A DNA stretch of 64,000 bases from the NCBI RefSeq assembly GCF_000384215.1, contig NZ_KB913032.1, positions 8,517,605 to 8,581,604 of the forward strand, written 5' to 3'. Made by a program: the position numbers and the translations under genes. The number at the start of each line of letters is the position of its first letter. Positions within the stretch are counted from its first letter, which is position 1. Shown in pieces: positions 53,312 to 62,164 of this stretch. The DNA comes from Amycolatopsis alba DSM 44262. Its GTDB lineage: Bacteria > Actinomycetota > Actinomycetes > Mycobacteriales > Pseudonocardiaceae. The notes below the pieces were generated by a model. The model searched no databases, was not told the DNA's origin, and was given only the letters and a program-made list of their open reading frames with translations.

Positions 53312-55704
53312 ACGGGAGTGCTCGCTTTCCGGCGGATGCTCACCGCGTCGAGCGCGGCGAGCACGGTCTGCGGGTGGATCGGTGTCGCGTCGAGTTCGAC
53401 ACCCGTGTGGCGCAGGGCGTCGTTGACCGCGTTCAGCACGGCGGCAGGCGCGCCGATGGTGCCGCCCTCCCCCGCGCCCTTCGCGCCGTTTTCGGTGAAG
53501 GCGCAAGGCGTTTCGAGGTGGGTGACGGTGATGTCGGGGATCTCGGTCGCGGTCGGGACGAGGTAGTCGATGAAGCTGGCGGCCGACGGTTCCCCGTTGG
53601 CCGCGTAGGTGACTTCCTCGAACAGCGCGCCCGCGATGCCCTGCGCGATCCCGCCGCGGCACTGTCCGTCGACGACCTGCGGATGGATCACCACGCCGCA
53701 GTCCTCCACGCACGCGTAGCGCAGGATCTTGAGCTGACCGGTGCCGGGATCGGCCTCGACGACCACGGCGTGTGTCGCGTTGGAGAAGGTGCCGTCACCA
53801 GGCACGTCGAAGCTCGCCGTGGCCGTCAGCGTCGGTTCGACGTCCTTGGGCAGCAGGTGACTGCGCAGGTAGGCCACGTCGGCGATCTCCTCGAACGACG
53901 CGCGCCGCTGCGGCTCGTCGATCTGGACGACGCCTCCGTCACCGTCGAGACGGACGTTGTCGGGGCTTGTTTCGAGCAGGTGCGCGGCGATCGTGCACAG
54001 GAGTTCGCCGAGCTTCCCGGCCGCGAGGGACACCGCCGAACCGCCGATCGTCACCGAGCGGGAGGCGAAGGTCCCCCATCCGTAGGCGATGCGTTCGGTG
54101 TCGCCCTGGCGGAGCTTCACTTTGTCGATATGCAGTCCCAGCCGGTCGGCCACGATCTGCGCCAGCGTCGTCTCGTGGGACTGGCCGTGGTTCATGGTGC
54201 CGCTGGTGACCACGACGGAGCCGGTGGTGTCCATCCGGATCTCGGAGATGTCGAAACCGGGGACCACGGCCATCTTCCGCTTGGCGAAGGCGCCCGAGCC
54301 GTATCCGGTCCGCTCCGAGAAGCAGCAGTAGCCGATCCCGACGTGCCTGCCCTCGGCGGCGGCGCGGTCCCGGATCCCGTACCACCCCTCGTCGCGGATC
54401 GCGGCTTCGGCCAGCTCCAGCGATTCGAGGTAGGTGCCGGGATCGTAGGTGATGGCGTTGACGCCGGTGTACGGGAACTGGGTGATCACGTTGCGCCGCC
54501 GGATCTCGACCGGATCCAGGCCGAGTTCGCGGGCGGCGCGTTCCATGACCCGCTCCATCGCCATCACGTACTGGGGACGGCTGACCCCGCGATACGGCGC
54601 CGTCGGCGCCTTGTTGCTGGCGATGGCGCGGGCACGGACCCGGTACTCGGGCACCTGGTACACGCTCGGCATCTCGGCCGACGCCATCAGCGGCTCGATC
54701 CCCGCCGTGAACGGGTAGCAGGAGTAGGCACCCATGTCGCAGACGACGTCGACGTCCAGCGCGGTGATCCGCCCGTCCTCGTCGAACGCCGCCCGCGTGC
54801 GGTAACGCTGTTCCCTGGCAAGGAATCCGGCCGTGAGCGCCTCGCGGCGGTCTTCGATCCATTTCACCGGCCGGTCCAGCCGCCTGGCCGCCGCCGCGAC
54901 CGCGATCTCCTCGCGGCCGACGACGCATTTCTGGCCGAACCCGCCGCCCATGTCCGGGACGGTGACCCGCACGGTGCGTTCGGGGACCCGCAGCGAACGG
55001 GCCATCGCCGTGCGCACCTGATGCGGGACCTGGGTGCACATCTGCACCAGCAATTGGTCGTCGCGATCGTCCCAGGACGCGACTACGCCCCGCGTTTCGA
55101 GCGGGAGCGCGTTCTGCCGTCCGCTGTTCGTGACGACCTCGACCACGGTGCGGGCGGCTTCGAACGCCGCGTCGACACCGGGTGTGTCGAACATCGAAAC
55201 ATCGACCAGCACGTTGCCCGGCGCTTCCTCGTGCACGAGCGGCGCGCCCTCGGCGAACGCCGTCTCCTCCGACACGATCGCCCCGAGCGGCTCGTAGCCC
55301 ACCATCGCGGCCTCGACGCCGTCCTCGGCGCTGTACGGATCGCGCGCGACGACCAGCGCCACCGGTTCCCCGGTGAACCGCACCTTCTCCTTGGCGAGGA
55401 TCGGCATCGCGGTCGGCGAGAACTCCTCGGGCGGCCGGTCGAGCAGGGCGACGATGTCACCGAGCTCCAGGTCGGCCGCCGTGTAGGCGGCGGCGACCCC
55501 TTCGACCGCCAAAGTGGCCGACAGGTCGATCCCGGCGATCGTGCCGTGCGCGACCGTCGAGCGGACGAACGCCGCGTGCAGCATGCCGGGCAGCTGGATG
55601 TCGTCGACGAACCGGCCCCGGCCGGTGAGGAAGCGGGGGTCTTCGCGCCGGGGCACCGACGCCCCGACCCAGCGGCCGTTCCGCCCGTCGAACCGCGCGG
55701 TCAT
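53308..55704 (-). CDS. Molybdenum hydroxylase large subunit (nicotinate hydroxylase candidate)
   Basis: A 798-residue molybdopterin-binding subunit of the xanthine dehydrogenase/CO dehydrogenase family. Features: RWVGASVPRREDPRFLTGRG start, DMGGGFGQKCVVGREE, APYRGVSRPQYVMAMERVMERAARELGLDP and the catalytic glutamate Glu746 in KGAGEGGTIGAP. The CO dehydrogenase-specific active-site loop (AYRCSFR) is absent, so this is a hydroxylase, not CoxL form I. With 2,5-dihydroxypyridine dioxygenase in the operon, the best guess is hydroxylation of nicotinate at C-6. ATG 55704 overlaps the FAD subunit stop by 4 bp. Confidence 0.9.
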   Translation of the reverse strand: MTARFDGRNGRWVGASVPRREDPRFLTGRGRFVDDIQLPGMLHAAFVRSTVAHGTIAGIDLSATLAVEGVAAAYTAADLELGDIVALLDRPPEEFSPTAMPILAKEKVRFTGEPVALVVARDPYSAEDGVEAAMVGYEPLGAIVSEETAFAEGAPLVHEEAPGNVLVDVSMFDTPGVDAAFEAARTVVEVVTNSGRQNALPLETRGVVASWDDRDDQLLVQMCTQVPHQVRTAMARSLRVPERTVRVTVPDMGGGFGQKCVVGREEIAVAAAARRLDRPVKWIEDRREALTAGFLAREQRYRTRAAFDEDGRITALDVDVVCDMGAYSCYPFTAGIEPLMASAEMPSVYQVPEYRVRARAIASNKAPTAPYRGVSRPQYVMAMERVMERAARELGLDPVEIRRRNVITQFPYTGVNAITYDPGTYLESLELAEAAIRDEGWYGIRDRAAAEGRHVGIGYCCFSERTGYGSGAFAKRKMAVVPGFDISEIRMDTTGSVVVTSGTMNHGQSHETTLAQIVADRLGLHIDKVKLRQGDTERIAYGWGTFASRSVTIGGSAVSLAAGKLGELLCTIAAHLLETSPDNVRLDGDGGVVQIDEPQRRASFEEIADVAYLRSHLLPKDVEPTLTATASFDVPGDGTFSNATHAVVVEADPGTGQLKILRYACVEDCGVVIHPQVVDGQCRGGIAQGIAGALFEEVTYAANGEPSAASFIDYLVPTATEIPDITVTHLETPCAFTENGAKGAGEGGTIGAPAAVLNAVNDALRHTGVELDATPIHPQTVLAALDAVSIRRKASTPV

Positions 55705-56567
55705 CGCGTTTCTCCTTTCTCCCAGGCTTCGTGCAGTGCCCTGGTGACGAGGGTTCGCGCCAGCCGACGGCGGTACGCGGCGCTGCCCGCGGCGTCGTCG
55801 GGTGGCTCGATGGCCGCCGCCGCGGCCTCCCCGCATTCGGCGAACAGCCCCGGTCCGGGGTCACCGACGGCGAGCAGCGCCTCGGCCTCGGGTACGCGGA
55901 CGGGCGCGGGTGCCACGCCGCCGAGCACGATCCGTCCCCCGCCCTCGGCGTCGAGGCTGACCGCGGCGTCGACGATCGCGAAGTCGCCGTGGCGGCGGGC
56001 GAATTCGGTCAGCGCGGCCCGTGGAGCCGGGCGGGTGAAGCGCACCGCCGTCACGACCTCGTCCGGTTCGACGGCCGTGGTGTAGAAGCCGCGGAACATC
56101 TCCTCGGCCGGGATCTCCCGTGGTCCGCCAGGGCCTTCCGCGACGATCACCGCGTCGAGCAGCAACGCGAGCAGGCACCATTCCGCGGTCGCGTCGCCGT
56201 GCACGATGCTGCCCGCCACCGTGCCGCGCGACCGGATCGGCAGATGCCCCACCCAGCGCATCGCGCGGGAGAGCACGGAGAAATCCGGTCCCAGCTCGGC
56301 GAGCTCCACGCTCCGGTGGGTGACCATCGCGCCGATCGTGAGACCGGAACCGTTGCGCCGCAAGGAGTTCAGCGCCGGTTCCCGGCGCAGCGGTCCCAGA
56401 TCGACCAGCGCCGTCGGCCTGGCGAGCCGGAAGTTCATCATCGGCATCAGGCTCTGGCCGCCGGCGATGAGTTTCGGCTCCTCGCCCGCCGCGGCGAGCT
56501 CGCCGAGCAGGCCGACGGCGTCGGTGACGTCGTGGGCCCGGTGGTAACGGAACGCGGCGGGCTTCAC
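55701..56567 (-). CDS. Molybdenum hydroxylase medium subunit, FAD-binding
   Basis: A 288-residue FAD-binding subunit: KLIAGGQSLMPMMNFRLARPTALVDLG and IRSRGTVAGSIVHGDATAEW are the two FAD-binding signatures of the family, followed by the C-terminal domain. GTG 56567 overlaps the transporter stop (GTGA). A separate FAD subunit distinguishes this enzyme from pseudomonad NicAB, which uses cytochrome domains instead, so electrons here probably go to NAD or another soluble acceptor. Confidence 0.93.
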   Translation of the reverse strand: MKPAAFRYHRAHDVTDAVGLLGELAAAGEEPKLIAGGQSLMPMMNFRLARPTALVDLGPLRREPALNSLRRNGSGLTIGAMVTHRSVELAELGPDFSVLSRAMRWVGHLPIRSRGTVAGSIVHGDATAEWCLLALLLDAVIVAEGPGGPREIPAEEMFRGFYTTAVEPDEVVTAVRFTRPAPRAALTEFARRHGDFAIVDAAVSLDAEGGGRIVLGGVAPAPVRVPEAEALLAVGDPGPGLFAECGEAAAAAIEPPDDAAGSAAYRRRLARTLVTRALHEAWEKGETR

Positions 56568-57961
56568 AGGGCGGACCTCGTGGCAGGGGACGCTTCGGTG
56601 ACCGGTTCGGCGTCGACGATCCGGTCGAGCTCGCGGCCGCGGGTCTCTGGCGCGCCCAGCATCATGAACACGACCGCGGCCACCACGAGGACACCCAGCA
56701 CGGTGAAGGTCAGCGGCAGCCCGAGCACCGGCCACAGGACGCTGCCGAACAGCAGCGGCGCGAAACCGGTGATCGCCCGGCTCGACGACGACGCCCAGCC
56801 GAAGCCCGAGGCGCGGAGTTCGGTCGGGTAGAGCTCGGAGACGTAGGCGTACATCACCGGGATGACGCACAGCGCGAACAGGCCGAACGCGCCGATCGCC
56901 ACGACCGCCGCCGTGGGCGAGTCCAGAAGCAACGAGAACACGACCAGCGACAGCGCGGTGAGCGGCCCGGCGACGGCGATGATCCGCTTGCGGCCGACCT
57001 TGTCGACCAGCAGCACGGCCACCGCGACCCCGACGATGCCGAGCGCGTTCATCAACGCTGTCGAGGCGAAGGCGGCGATCTCGCTCAGCCCCTGCGCCTT
57101 CAGGATGGACGGCATCCAGCTGAGCGCGGCGTAGTAGACCAGCATGACGCTGATGAACAGCGACCACGCGACCGCCGTGATCCGCGGGTTGTACGCCCAC
57201 ACCCGGCGCAGCTGGTCGAACGCGGCCGCGATCGCGCCGCCGCGGGTGTCCTCGACCACCGCGGGCGGGATCGAATAAGGCTCCGGCGTCGTCCCCGTAC
57301 GGCGGACGAGATCGTCGATGACCTCGCGGGCCTCGGCCTCGCGGCCCTTGCGCACCAGGTACAGCGGTGACTCCGGCACACCGCGCCGCACCCAGAACAG
57401 CAGCAGCGCGGGCAGGATCATCAGCACCAGCATCCAGCGCCAGTTCCCTTGGACCGGGAGCAGCAGGGTCGCGGTGACCGCGGCCAGCGTCGTCCCGACG
57501 GGCCACCAGCCGTCCATCGCCGACAGGACCCGGCCGCGATGGCGGCGCGGGGAGAACTCGCTGACGATCGCGTAGTCGACCGGGATGCAGCCGCCGAGCC
57601 CGATACCGGCCAGGAACCGCAGGGCCAGGAAGGTCTCCACGTTCGGCGCGAGCGCCCCGAGCACGGAGAACAACGCGAACAGCAGGAGCGTGACACTGAA
57701 CGCCCGCTTCCGGCCGATCCGGTCCGCGACCGTGCCCCAGACGACCGCGCCCACGGCCATGCCGATCAGGTTCGCGGTCGCCACCAGTCCCTTGGTCCCT
57801 GCTGACAACCCGAATTCCGTCCCGACCAGCGGGGTGAGGAACCCGTTCAGCGCGACGTCCCAGGCGTCGAACATGTAGCCGAGCCCGCCGATGAGGAAGA
57901 TCTTTCCCTGCACGCTCCAACGCCAGGGCAGGTCCTGGACGATCTGATCACCAGTACGCAT
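56564..57961 (-). CDS. MFS transporter for aromatic/heterocyclic acid (AAHS/sugar-porter type)
   Basis: A 465-residue, 12-helix MFS protein. It has GGLGYMFDAWDVALNGFLTPLV in helix 1, WGTVADRIGRKRAFSV in the loop 2-3, VPESPLYLVRKGRE at the end of helix 6 and LYPTELRASGFGWASSSSR late, a pattern of proton symporters for aromatic acids and sugars. It is encoded within the nicotinate operon and probably imports nicotinate (NicT role). ATG 57961 has GGAG upstream. Confidence 0.88.
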   Translation of the reverse strand: MRTGDQIVQDLPWRWSVQGKIFLIGGLGYMFDAWDVALNGFLTPLVGTEFGLSAGTKGLVATANLIGMAVGAVVWGTVADRIGRKRAFSVTLLLFALFSVLGALAPNVETFLALRFLAGIGLGGCIPVDYAIVSEFSPRRHRGRVLSAMDGWWPVGTTLAAVTATLLLPVQGNWRWMLVLMILPALLLFWVRRGVPESPLYLVRKGREAEAREVIDDLVRRTGTTPEPYSIPPAVVEDTRGGAIAAAFDQLRRVWAYNPRITAVAWSLFISVMLVYYAALSWMPSILKAQGLSEIAAFASTALMNALGIVGVAVAVLLVDKVGRKRIIAVAGPLTALSLVVFSLLLDSPTAAVVAIGAFGLFALCVIPVMYAYVSELYPTELRASGFGWASSSSRAITGFAPLLFGSVLWPVLGLPLTFTVLGVLVVAAVVFMMLGAPETRGRELDRIVDAEPVTEASPATRSAL

Positions 57962-57996
57962 GAACCGCTCCGTTGCGATTTGCCGACCAGCGCGCC

Positions 57997-59268
57997 TCAG
58001 CGGGCGAACTGGTAGTGGATGGACTCGGTGTCGGGGTCGGTGAGCGGGCTGCCGTTCCACAGCCAGTCGTAGGACACGTCGGATTCGCCGTCGAAGCGCC
58101 GTAGCTTCTCGTCCCGCTCGCGCTGGCCGGGACCGTCGGGCAGGTGGTAGAAGTCCATGTTCTGCAACGAAGCGTCCTGGACCATGCCCGCGTGCTTGGC
58201 ACGCCGGTCCACGTAGCGGACCAGGGCCCCGTCGATCCCGTCGCGGGGGACGCGGCCCAGCTCCTCGGCCAGCACAGCGGCGTCTTCCATCGCCTGGGAC
58301 GCGCCTTGGGCCTGGTAGGGCAGCATCGCGTGACACGCGTCGCCGAGCAGGGCGACCCTGCCGTCGACCCAGACCGGATCACGCCGCCGACGGTACATCG
58401 CCCACACCGAGACGTCCTCGTCCTTCGCCTTGGCCAGCATGGTCGGGACCCGATCGTCCCAGTCGTGGTACTCCGCGGCGAGTTCGGCGGCGGTGGCGGG
58501 CCCGCTCCAGTCCCTGGCGACCGCTTCGGTGCACGGCACGATCGCGACCACGTTGAGGTACTCCCCGCCGCGGATCATGTAGTGCACCAGGTGTTTGTTG
58601 GGGCCGTACCAGATCGTGGAGTGGTACCGGTCGGCCAGGAAACGGGTGGCGGGGTCCTGCGCGATCAGGTCGCCGGAGATCAGGGCCCGGTACGCCATCT
58701 CACCGGAGAACGCGAGCGTGTCGTCGAATCCGGCGAGGTCACGCACCGCCGACCGGATGCCGTCCGCGCCGACCACGACGTCGCCGGTGAACCGGCGCCC
58801 GTCGGCGGTGACCACGGCCGGCCGGTCCGGCACCGTCCGGTCGAGTTCGGCCACCCGCGCGCCGGTGGCCACCCGCACCACGGGACCGGCGCCGTCCGGG
58901 TCGACGCAGGCGTCGAGCAGGACCCGGTGCAGGTCGGCGCGGTGGTAATGCCAGTAGGGCGCGCCGTACTGGTCGGTCACCCGCCCGCCCAGCCCCAGCT
59001 GGGCGATGATGCTCCCGTCGGCCCAGCGGCGGCGGACCTGGTCCTGCGGCTCCGTCCGCACCCGCTCCAGCTCGGCGCGCAGGCCGAGTCCGATGAGGAT
59101 CCGGCTGGCGTTCGGCGCGGTCTGGATCCCCGCGCCGATCTCGCCCAGTTCCGGGGCGGCCTCGACCACGGTGACCCGCAGGCCACGCTGCCGCAGCGAC
59201 AACGCCGCGCAGAGCCCACCGAGCCCGCCACCGACGACAACGACCTCAAACGACTGACTCGCGGCCAT
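57997..59268 (-). CDS. nicC: FAD monooxygenase, 6-hydroxynicotinate 3-monooxygenase candidate
   Basis: A 423-residue class A flavin monooxygenase of the salicylate/3-hydroxybenzoate hydroxylase group: VVVVGGGLGGLCAALSLRQRG, DG motif VVVGADGIRSAVRD, GD motif VALLGDACHAMLPYQAQGASQAMEDA. NicC performs decarboxylating hydroxylation of 6-hydroxynicotinate to 2,5-dihydroxypyridine using NADH. By sequence alone it could be another aromatic hydroxylase; the dioxygenase, isomerase and hydroxylase genes around it make NicC by far the best fit. Its start overlaps the isomerase end by 23 bp. A 35-bp gap follows before the transporter gene. Confidence 0.85.
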   Translation of the reverse strand: MAASQSFEVVVVGGGLGGLCAALSLRQRGLRVTVVEAAPELGEIGAGIQTAPNASRILIGLGLRAELERVRTEPQDQVRRRWADGSIIAQLGLGGRVTDQYGAPYWHYHRADLHRVLLDACVDPDGAGPVVRVATGARVAELDRTVPDRPAVVTADGRRFTGDVVVGADGIRSAVRDLAGFDDTLAFSGEMAYRALISGDLIAQDPATRFLADRYHSTIWYGPNKHLVHYMIRGGEYLNVVAIVPCTEAVARDWSGPATAAELAAEYHDWDDRVPTMLAKAKDEDVSVWAMYRRRRDPVWVDGRVALLGDACHAMLPYQAQGASQAMEDAAVLAEELGRVPRDGIDGALVRYVDRRAKHAGMVQDASLQNMDFYHLPDGPGQRERDEKLRRFDGESDVSYDWLWNGSPLTDPDTESIHYQFAR

Positions 59269-60043
59269 GCCCGCCTCCCGTCTTCGTCACAGCTTTCGCG
59301 CCACCGAGCAGGCTCCCTGCGCCGGGCACCGTCGGCTCGACACCGAGTTCCGACAGGATCCGGAACGTCGTGGCGGTCGCCGCCGACAGAACCGGGATCC
59401 CGACCTCGTCCTCCACCGCCTGGATCGCGGGCAGCGACGGCATCTGGACGCAGGCGGAGAGCACCAGAACGTCCACATCGGACAGATTCAGCTTTCGGTG
59501 ATGCTCCCGCAACCCGGCGGGATCCAGCCGGGCGACGGCCAGATTGTCCGGCACCTCAAGGGAAAGCGCGTCCGCGACCTCGAATCCGGCGTCTTCGATG
59601 TAGTCCGCCACCGCTTTGGTCAGCGGCTTCAGGTACGGCGTGATGATCGCGACCTTGCGGGCTTTCAGCGCCTCCAGCCCGGACAGCAGCGCACCGGCAC
59701 TGGAGACGACCGGCGACTCGCAGCCCTCGTCGCGCAGCACGCGGGTGATGTCGTCCTCGGCGGTGCAGTGGTAGCCCGGCCCCTGGGCCATGATCGCCAC
59801 CAGGCACGCGGTGGCGACCACGTCCGGCCGCGCGTCGGCGAGTTCGGCCGCCGCCCGGCCCGCCTGGGCGTTCATCGCCCGCAGCTGTTCGGGTTCGACG
59901 TGCCGCATCCGGGCCCGCGCGGAATGGAAGACGAACCGGTCCCCCGGCTCGATCTCCTCCCTGGCCCGCAGCATCCGCGGCAGCTCGGTCTCCATCGTGA
60001 GATTGGAGCTGGGGACGATCATCCCGATGTGGTGGTCGCTCAT
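59246..60043 (-). CDS. nicE: Maleate cis-trans isomerase
   Basis: A 265-residue member of the Asp/Glu racemase-like superfamily. Catalytic cysteines are Cys80 (VVATACLVAI) and Cys198 (VLVLSACVQMPSL); their spacing of 118 residues equals that of the characterised maleate isomerase pair as I recall it. It turns maleate into fumarate, the last step linking nicotinate degradation to central metabolism. It begins HIGMIVPSSNLTMETELP, the family signature. ATG 60043 overlaps the dioxygenase stop by 4 bp. Confidence 0.92.
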   Translation of the reverse strand: MSDHHIGMIVPSSNLTMETELPRMLRAREEIEPGDRFVFHSARARMRHVEPEQLRAMNAQAGRAAAELADARPDVVATACLVAIMAQGPGYHCTAEDDITRVLRDEGCESPVVSSAGALLSGLEALKARKVAIITPYLKPLTKAVADYIEDAGFEVADALSLEVPDNLAVARLDPAGLREHHRKLNLSDVDVLVLSACVQMPSLPAIQAVEDEVGIPVLSAATATTFRILSELGVEPTVPGAGSLLGGAKAVTKTGGGHGRESVV

Positions 60044-61086
60044 CGACGACCCGCCGGGCGCATCTCGGCCACGGTCAGCTCACCGTTGTCGACGATCAGT
60101 TCGTCGTCCAGGTACAGGGAATTGCCGCGCATCGGGATGTCGAAGTGGCAGGGCGTGTCGTTCGGGCCGCCCAGTTCGTTGTTGGGACCGATGGAGAACA
60201 TGACGTTGCCGTAGAAACTCCGCAGTTCCATGCCCATCCCGCCGGGGAACTGGGTCAGGCCGTGCCAGTGCGCGCGCTCGTCGAGTCCCCAGCCCACGTG
60301 GCTCATGCCGTAACCGCGGGGGTCCTCGAAGCTTTCGATGTAGGAGCGCAGCAGGTCGGCGTCCAAACCGGACGATCCGGCGCCGCCGCGGATATCGCGG
60401 ATGAAGCCCTGCTCGATGGTGATCTCCACCGGGGTCTGGACGTAGGTGTTGAACGGCAGCAGCACATCCCCCGGCGAAAGCACGATCTTCCCGTCGACAC
60501 CGTCGTCGGCGCCGCCGGTGAACACGAACGCGGCAGGCCAGTGGTCCCAGCGGCCGGGGGTGTCGGTGTAGCCGTATTCGGACAGCGTCGGATACACGCC
60601 CAGCTGATAGGTGACGTCGGTGCCCGCCGGACTGGTGATCCGCATCGTGCCCGCCTTGGCCAGGAGCTCGGCGCCGATCTCCACCCGCTCGCGCAGTTCT
60701 TTCGTCGGCATGAGCCGGGCCAGCAGCTCGGGCGGCTCGACGGCGGTGAGGATCCGCGTGCCGGCGTCCTGGATGGCGAACTGTTCCTTGCTGAACAACA
60801 GGAACGTGCAGTCGACCACCATGTCCACGCTCTTGAGCGCCTCGACCGCCAAGGGGATGTTCCCGAGCCCCGAGTCGCCCACCGCCCACGCACCCGCCGC
60901 GCTGGACGGCGAAGGCAGCCGCATGTGGTAGGCCGAAGCGCCCAGCTGCTGGGCGGCCCACAGGAAGGCGTCGGCGTACTCCGCCCGCTCGCCGCCGCGG
61001 GTCAGCACCACCACGGTCTCGCCCTCGTGCACCCCCGAAAACGTCAGCTGGCGCAAGCAGATGTCGTTGAACAGGTTCTGGTCCAT
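60040..61086 (-). CDS. nicX: 2,5-dihydroxypyridine 5,6-dioxygenase
   Basis: A 348-residue enzyme of the M29-like fold used by NicX. The Fe(II) ligands are probably His263 (MSHVGWG), His314 and Asp316 (TPCHFDIPM), with other conserved stretches GNIPLAVEALKSVDMVVDCTFLLFS and PFNTYVQTPVEITIEQGFI. It cleaves the ring of 2,5-dihydroxypyridine to N-formylmaleamate with O2. ATG 61086 has GGAGGTG upstream; a longer frame to 61116 is less likely. It is the promoter-proximal gene of the operon. Confidence 0.92.
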   Translation of the reverse strand: MDQNLFNDICLRQLTFSGVHEGETVVVLTRGGERAEYADAFLWAAQQLGASAYHMRLPSPSSAAGAWAVGDSGLGNIPLAVEALKSVDMVVDCTFLLFSKEQFAIQDAGTRILTAVEPPELLARLMPTKELRERVEIGAELLAKAGTMRITSPAGTDVTYQLGVYPTLSEYGYTDTPGRWDHWPAAFVFTGGADDGVDGKIVLSPGDVLLPFNTYVQTPVEITIEQGFIRDIRGGAGSSGLDADLLRSYIESFEDPRGYGMSHVGWGLDERAHWHGLTQFPGGMGMELRSFYGNVMFSIGPNNELGGPNDTPCHFDIPMRGNSLYLDDELIVDNGELTVAEMRPAGRR

Positions 61087-61107
61087 CGTCGAACACCTCC
61101 ACACTAA

Positions 61108-61223
61108 TCCGAGCACGTACTATCTGAGCATTCATCCGAACACGTACTATCCGGATACGCAAGAGGTCGCGGAAGACAGATCCGGCGGCCTGCCCGTGAG
61201 CGACCGTCCGGACACGTAGGATC
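61108..61223. promoter_or_regulatory. Three 17-nt operator-like repeats in nicX/MarR divergent region
   Basis: TCCGAGCACGTACTATC (61108-61124), TCCGAACACGTACTATC (61135-61151) and TCCGGACACGTAGGATC (61207-61223) share the core TCCG-N2-CACGTA-N2-ATC. The first two lie just upstream of nicX, 27 bp apart; the third is nearer the MarR gene. Copy 2 also has ATCCG/CGGAT symmetry at its edges. They are the likely binding sites of the divergent MarR regulator. Confidence 0.75.
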
Positions 61224-61269
61224 ACTCCCGCGGGCCCGGACAGCGGGTGGAGCCGACAAGGAGAAGGCG

Positions 61270-61767
61270 ATGGGTGAACCGGCGCGCACGGGCCGGCGCA
61301 GGGAGGACGCGGCGGTCACCCCCGCGACGCCCTCGGATCTGCTCGCTGCCCCCGGCTACGGAGCCCGGCGGCTGTACCAGGCGTACCTCGCCGCCTGGAA
61401 CCGTCACGTGGACCCGGTCCTGACCGGTCCGCAGTTCGCGGTCCTGTCCGCGGTCCGCGCCTACCCCGGCAGCGACCAGAGTTCGCTGGCGGGCGCCGTC
61501 GCGCTCGACACCTCGACGATGGCGGACCTGTGCCGCCGTCTCGAACGGCGAGGACTCATCCAGCGCGTCGAGTCCCCTCACGACGCCCGGCGCAAACTCC
61601 TGTCGCTCACCGACGAAGGCAAGACGGTGCTGAGCCAGGTGAACCGCCGCGCCCGCAGGCTGGACAAGGCGCTCCTGGGCGGGGAAAGCGATGTCGACAC
61701 GGCGGCGCTGCTCAACGCGCTCGGCGCCCACTGGGAACGGATCGCGTCGGTCGACAAGCTGCGCTGA
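61270..61767 (+). CDS. MarR-family regulator of the nicotinate operon
   Basis: A 165-residue MarR protein: GPQFAVLSAVRAYPGSDQSSLAGAVALDTSTMADLCRRLERRGLIQRVESPHDARRKLLSLTDEG is the winged helix. It is divergent from nicX, and repeated sites lie between. In pseudomonads the MarR protein NicR represses nicotinate genes and releases DNA with 6-hydroxynicotinate, so a similar role is inferred. ATG 61270 has AAGGAGAAGG upstream. Not an alignment-based assignment. Confidence 0.88.
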   Translation: MGEPARTGRRREDAAVTPATPSDLLAAPGYGARRLYQAYLAAWNRHVDPVLTGPQFAVLSAVRAYPGSDQSSLAGAVALDTSTMADLCRRLERRGLIQRVESPHDARRKLLSLTDEGKTVLSQVNRRARRLDKALLGGESDVDTAALLNALGAHWERIASVDKLR

Positions 61768-61811
61768 CGCCGGGCGGCGAGGTCAGGCCGCAGGAGCATG
61801 GCAGGCGGGCC

Positions 61812-62045
61812 TCACTGGGTACGCTGGGATCGGGACCGGCGGGTACCTTCGATCTCGAGAACGCGGAGCGCGTGCGCGCTCGTGGTGATCCTGCGGCTCG
61901 CGCGGAGACGGATGATCTGAGTGACGACGACTTTCATCGAGACGAGGAGCAGCCCGGTGATCACGATCGTGATCGCGCACCAGGGCGGCAGCACGCCGGA
62001 CAGGCCCGCGTTTTCAGCGGCGGAGGCGAGTGGTGCGAGGCCCAT
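61812..62045 (-). CDS. Small single-pass membrane protein, hypothetical
   Basis: A 77-residue protein beginning MGLAPLASAAENAG, with one strong hydrophobic segment WCAITIVITGLLLVSMKVVVTQIIRL and a basic cytoplasmic-type tail. ATG 62045 has AAAGGTGG upstream. It is not recognised, and small membrane frames can arise by chance in high-GC DNA, but the ribosome-binding site and clean single helix support it. It is convergent with the MarR gene and divergent from the NTPase gene. Confidence 0.45.
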   Translation of the reverse strand: MGLAPLASAAENAGLSGVLPPWCAITIVITGLLLVSMKVVVTQIIRLRASRRITTSAHALRVLEIEGTRRSRSQRTQ

Positions 62046-62164
62046 GACCACCACCTTTCGGTTCGTTCACCGCCGGGCCGTCCGGCATGAACTCCACGAT
62101 CCCCGCCTGCCCTGCTCCGGTCAGCGCATCCATCGCCTACGACCACGGCCTGCACGATGGATGG

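Noticed and set aside
53308..55704. Aerobic carbon monoxide dehydrogenase (CoxL) because of CoxG and the S-M-L subunits
   Set aside because: The CoxL form I active-site loop AYRCSFR is absent, and the operon encodes a 2,5-dihydroxypyridine pathway.
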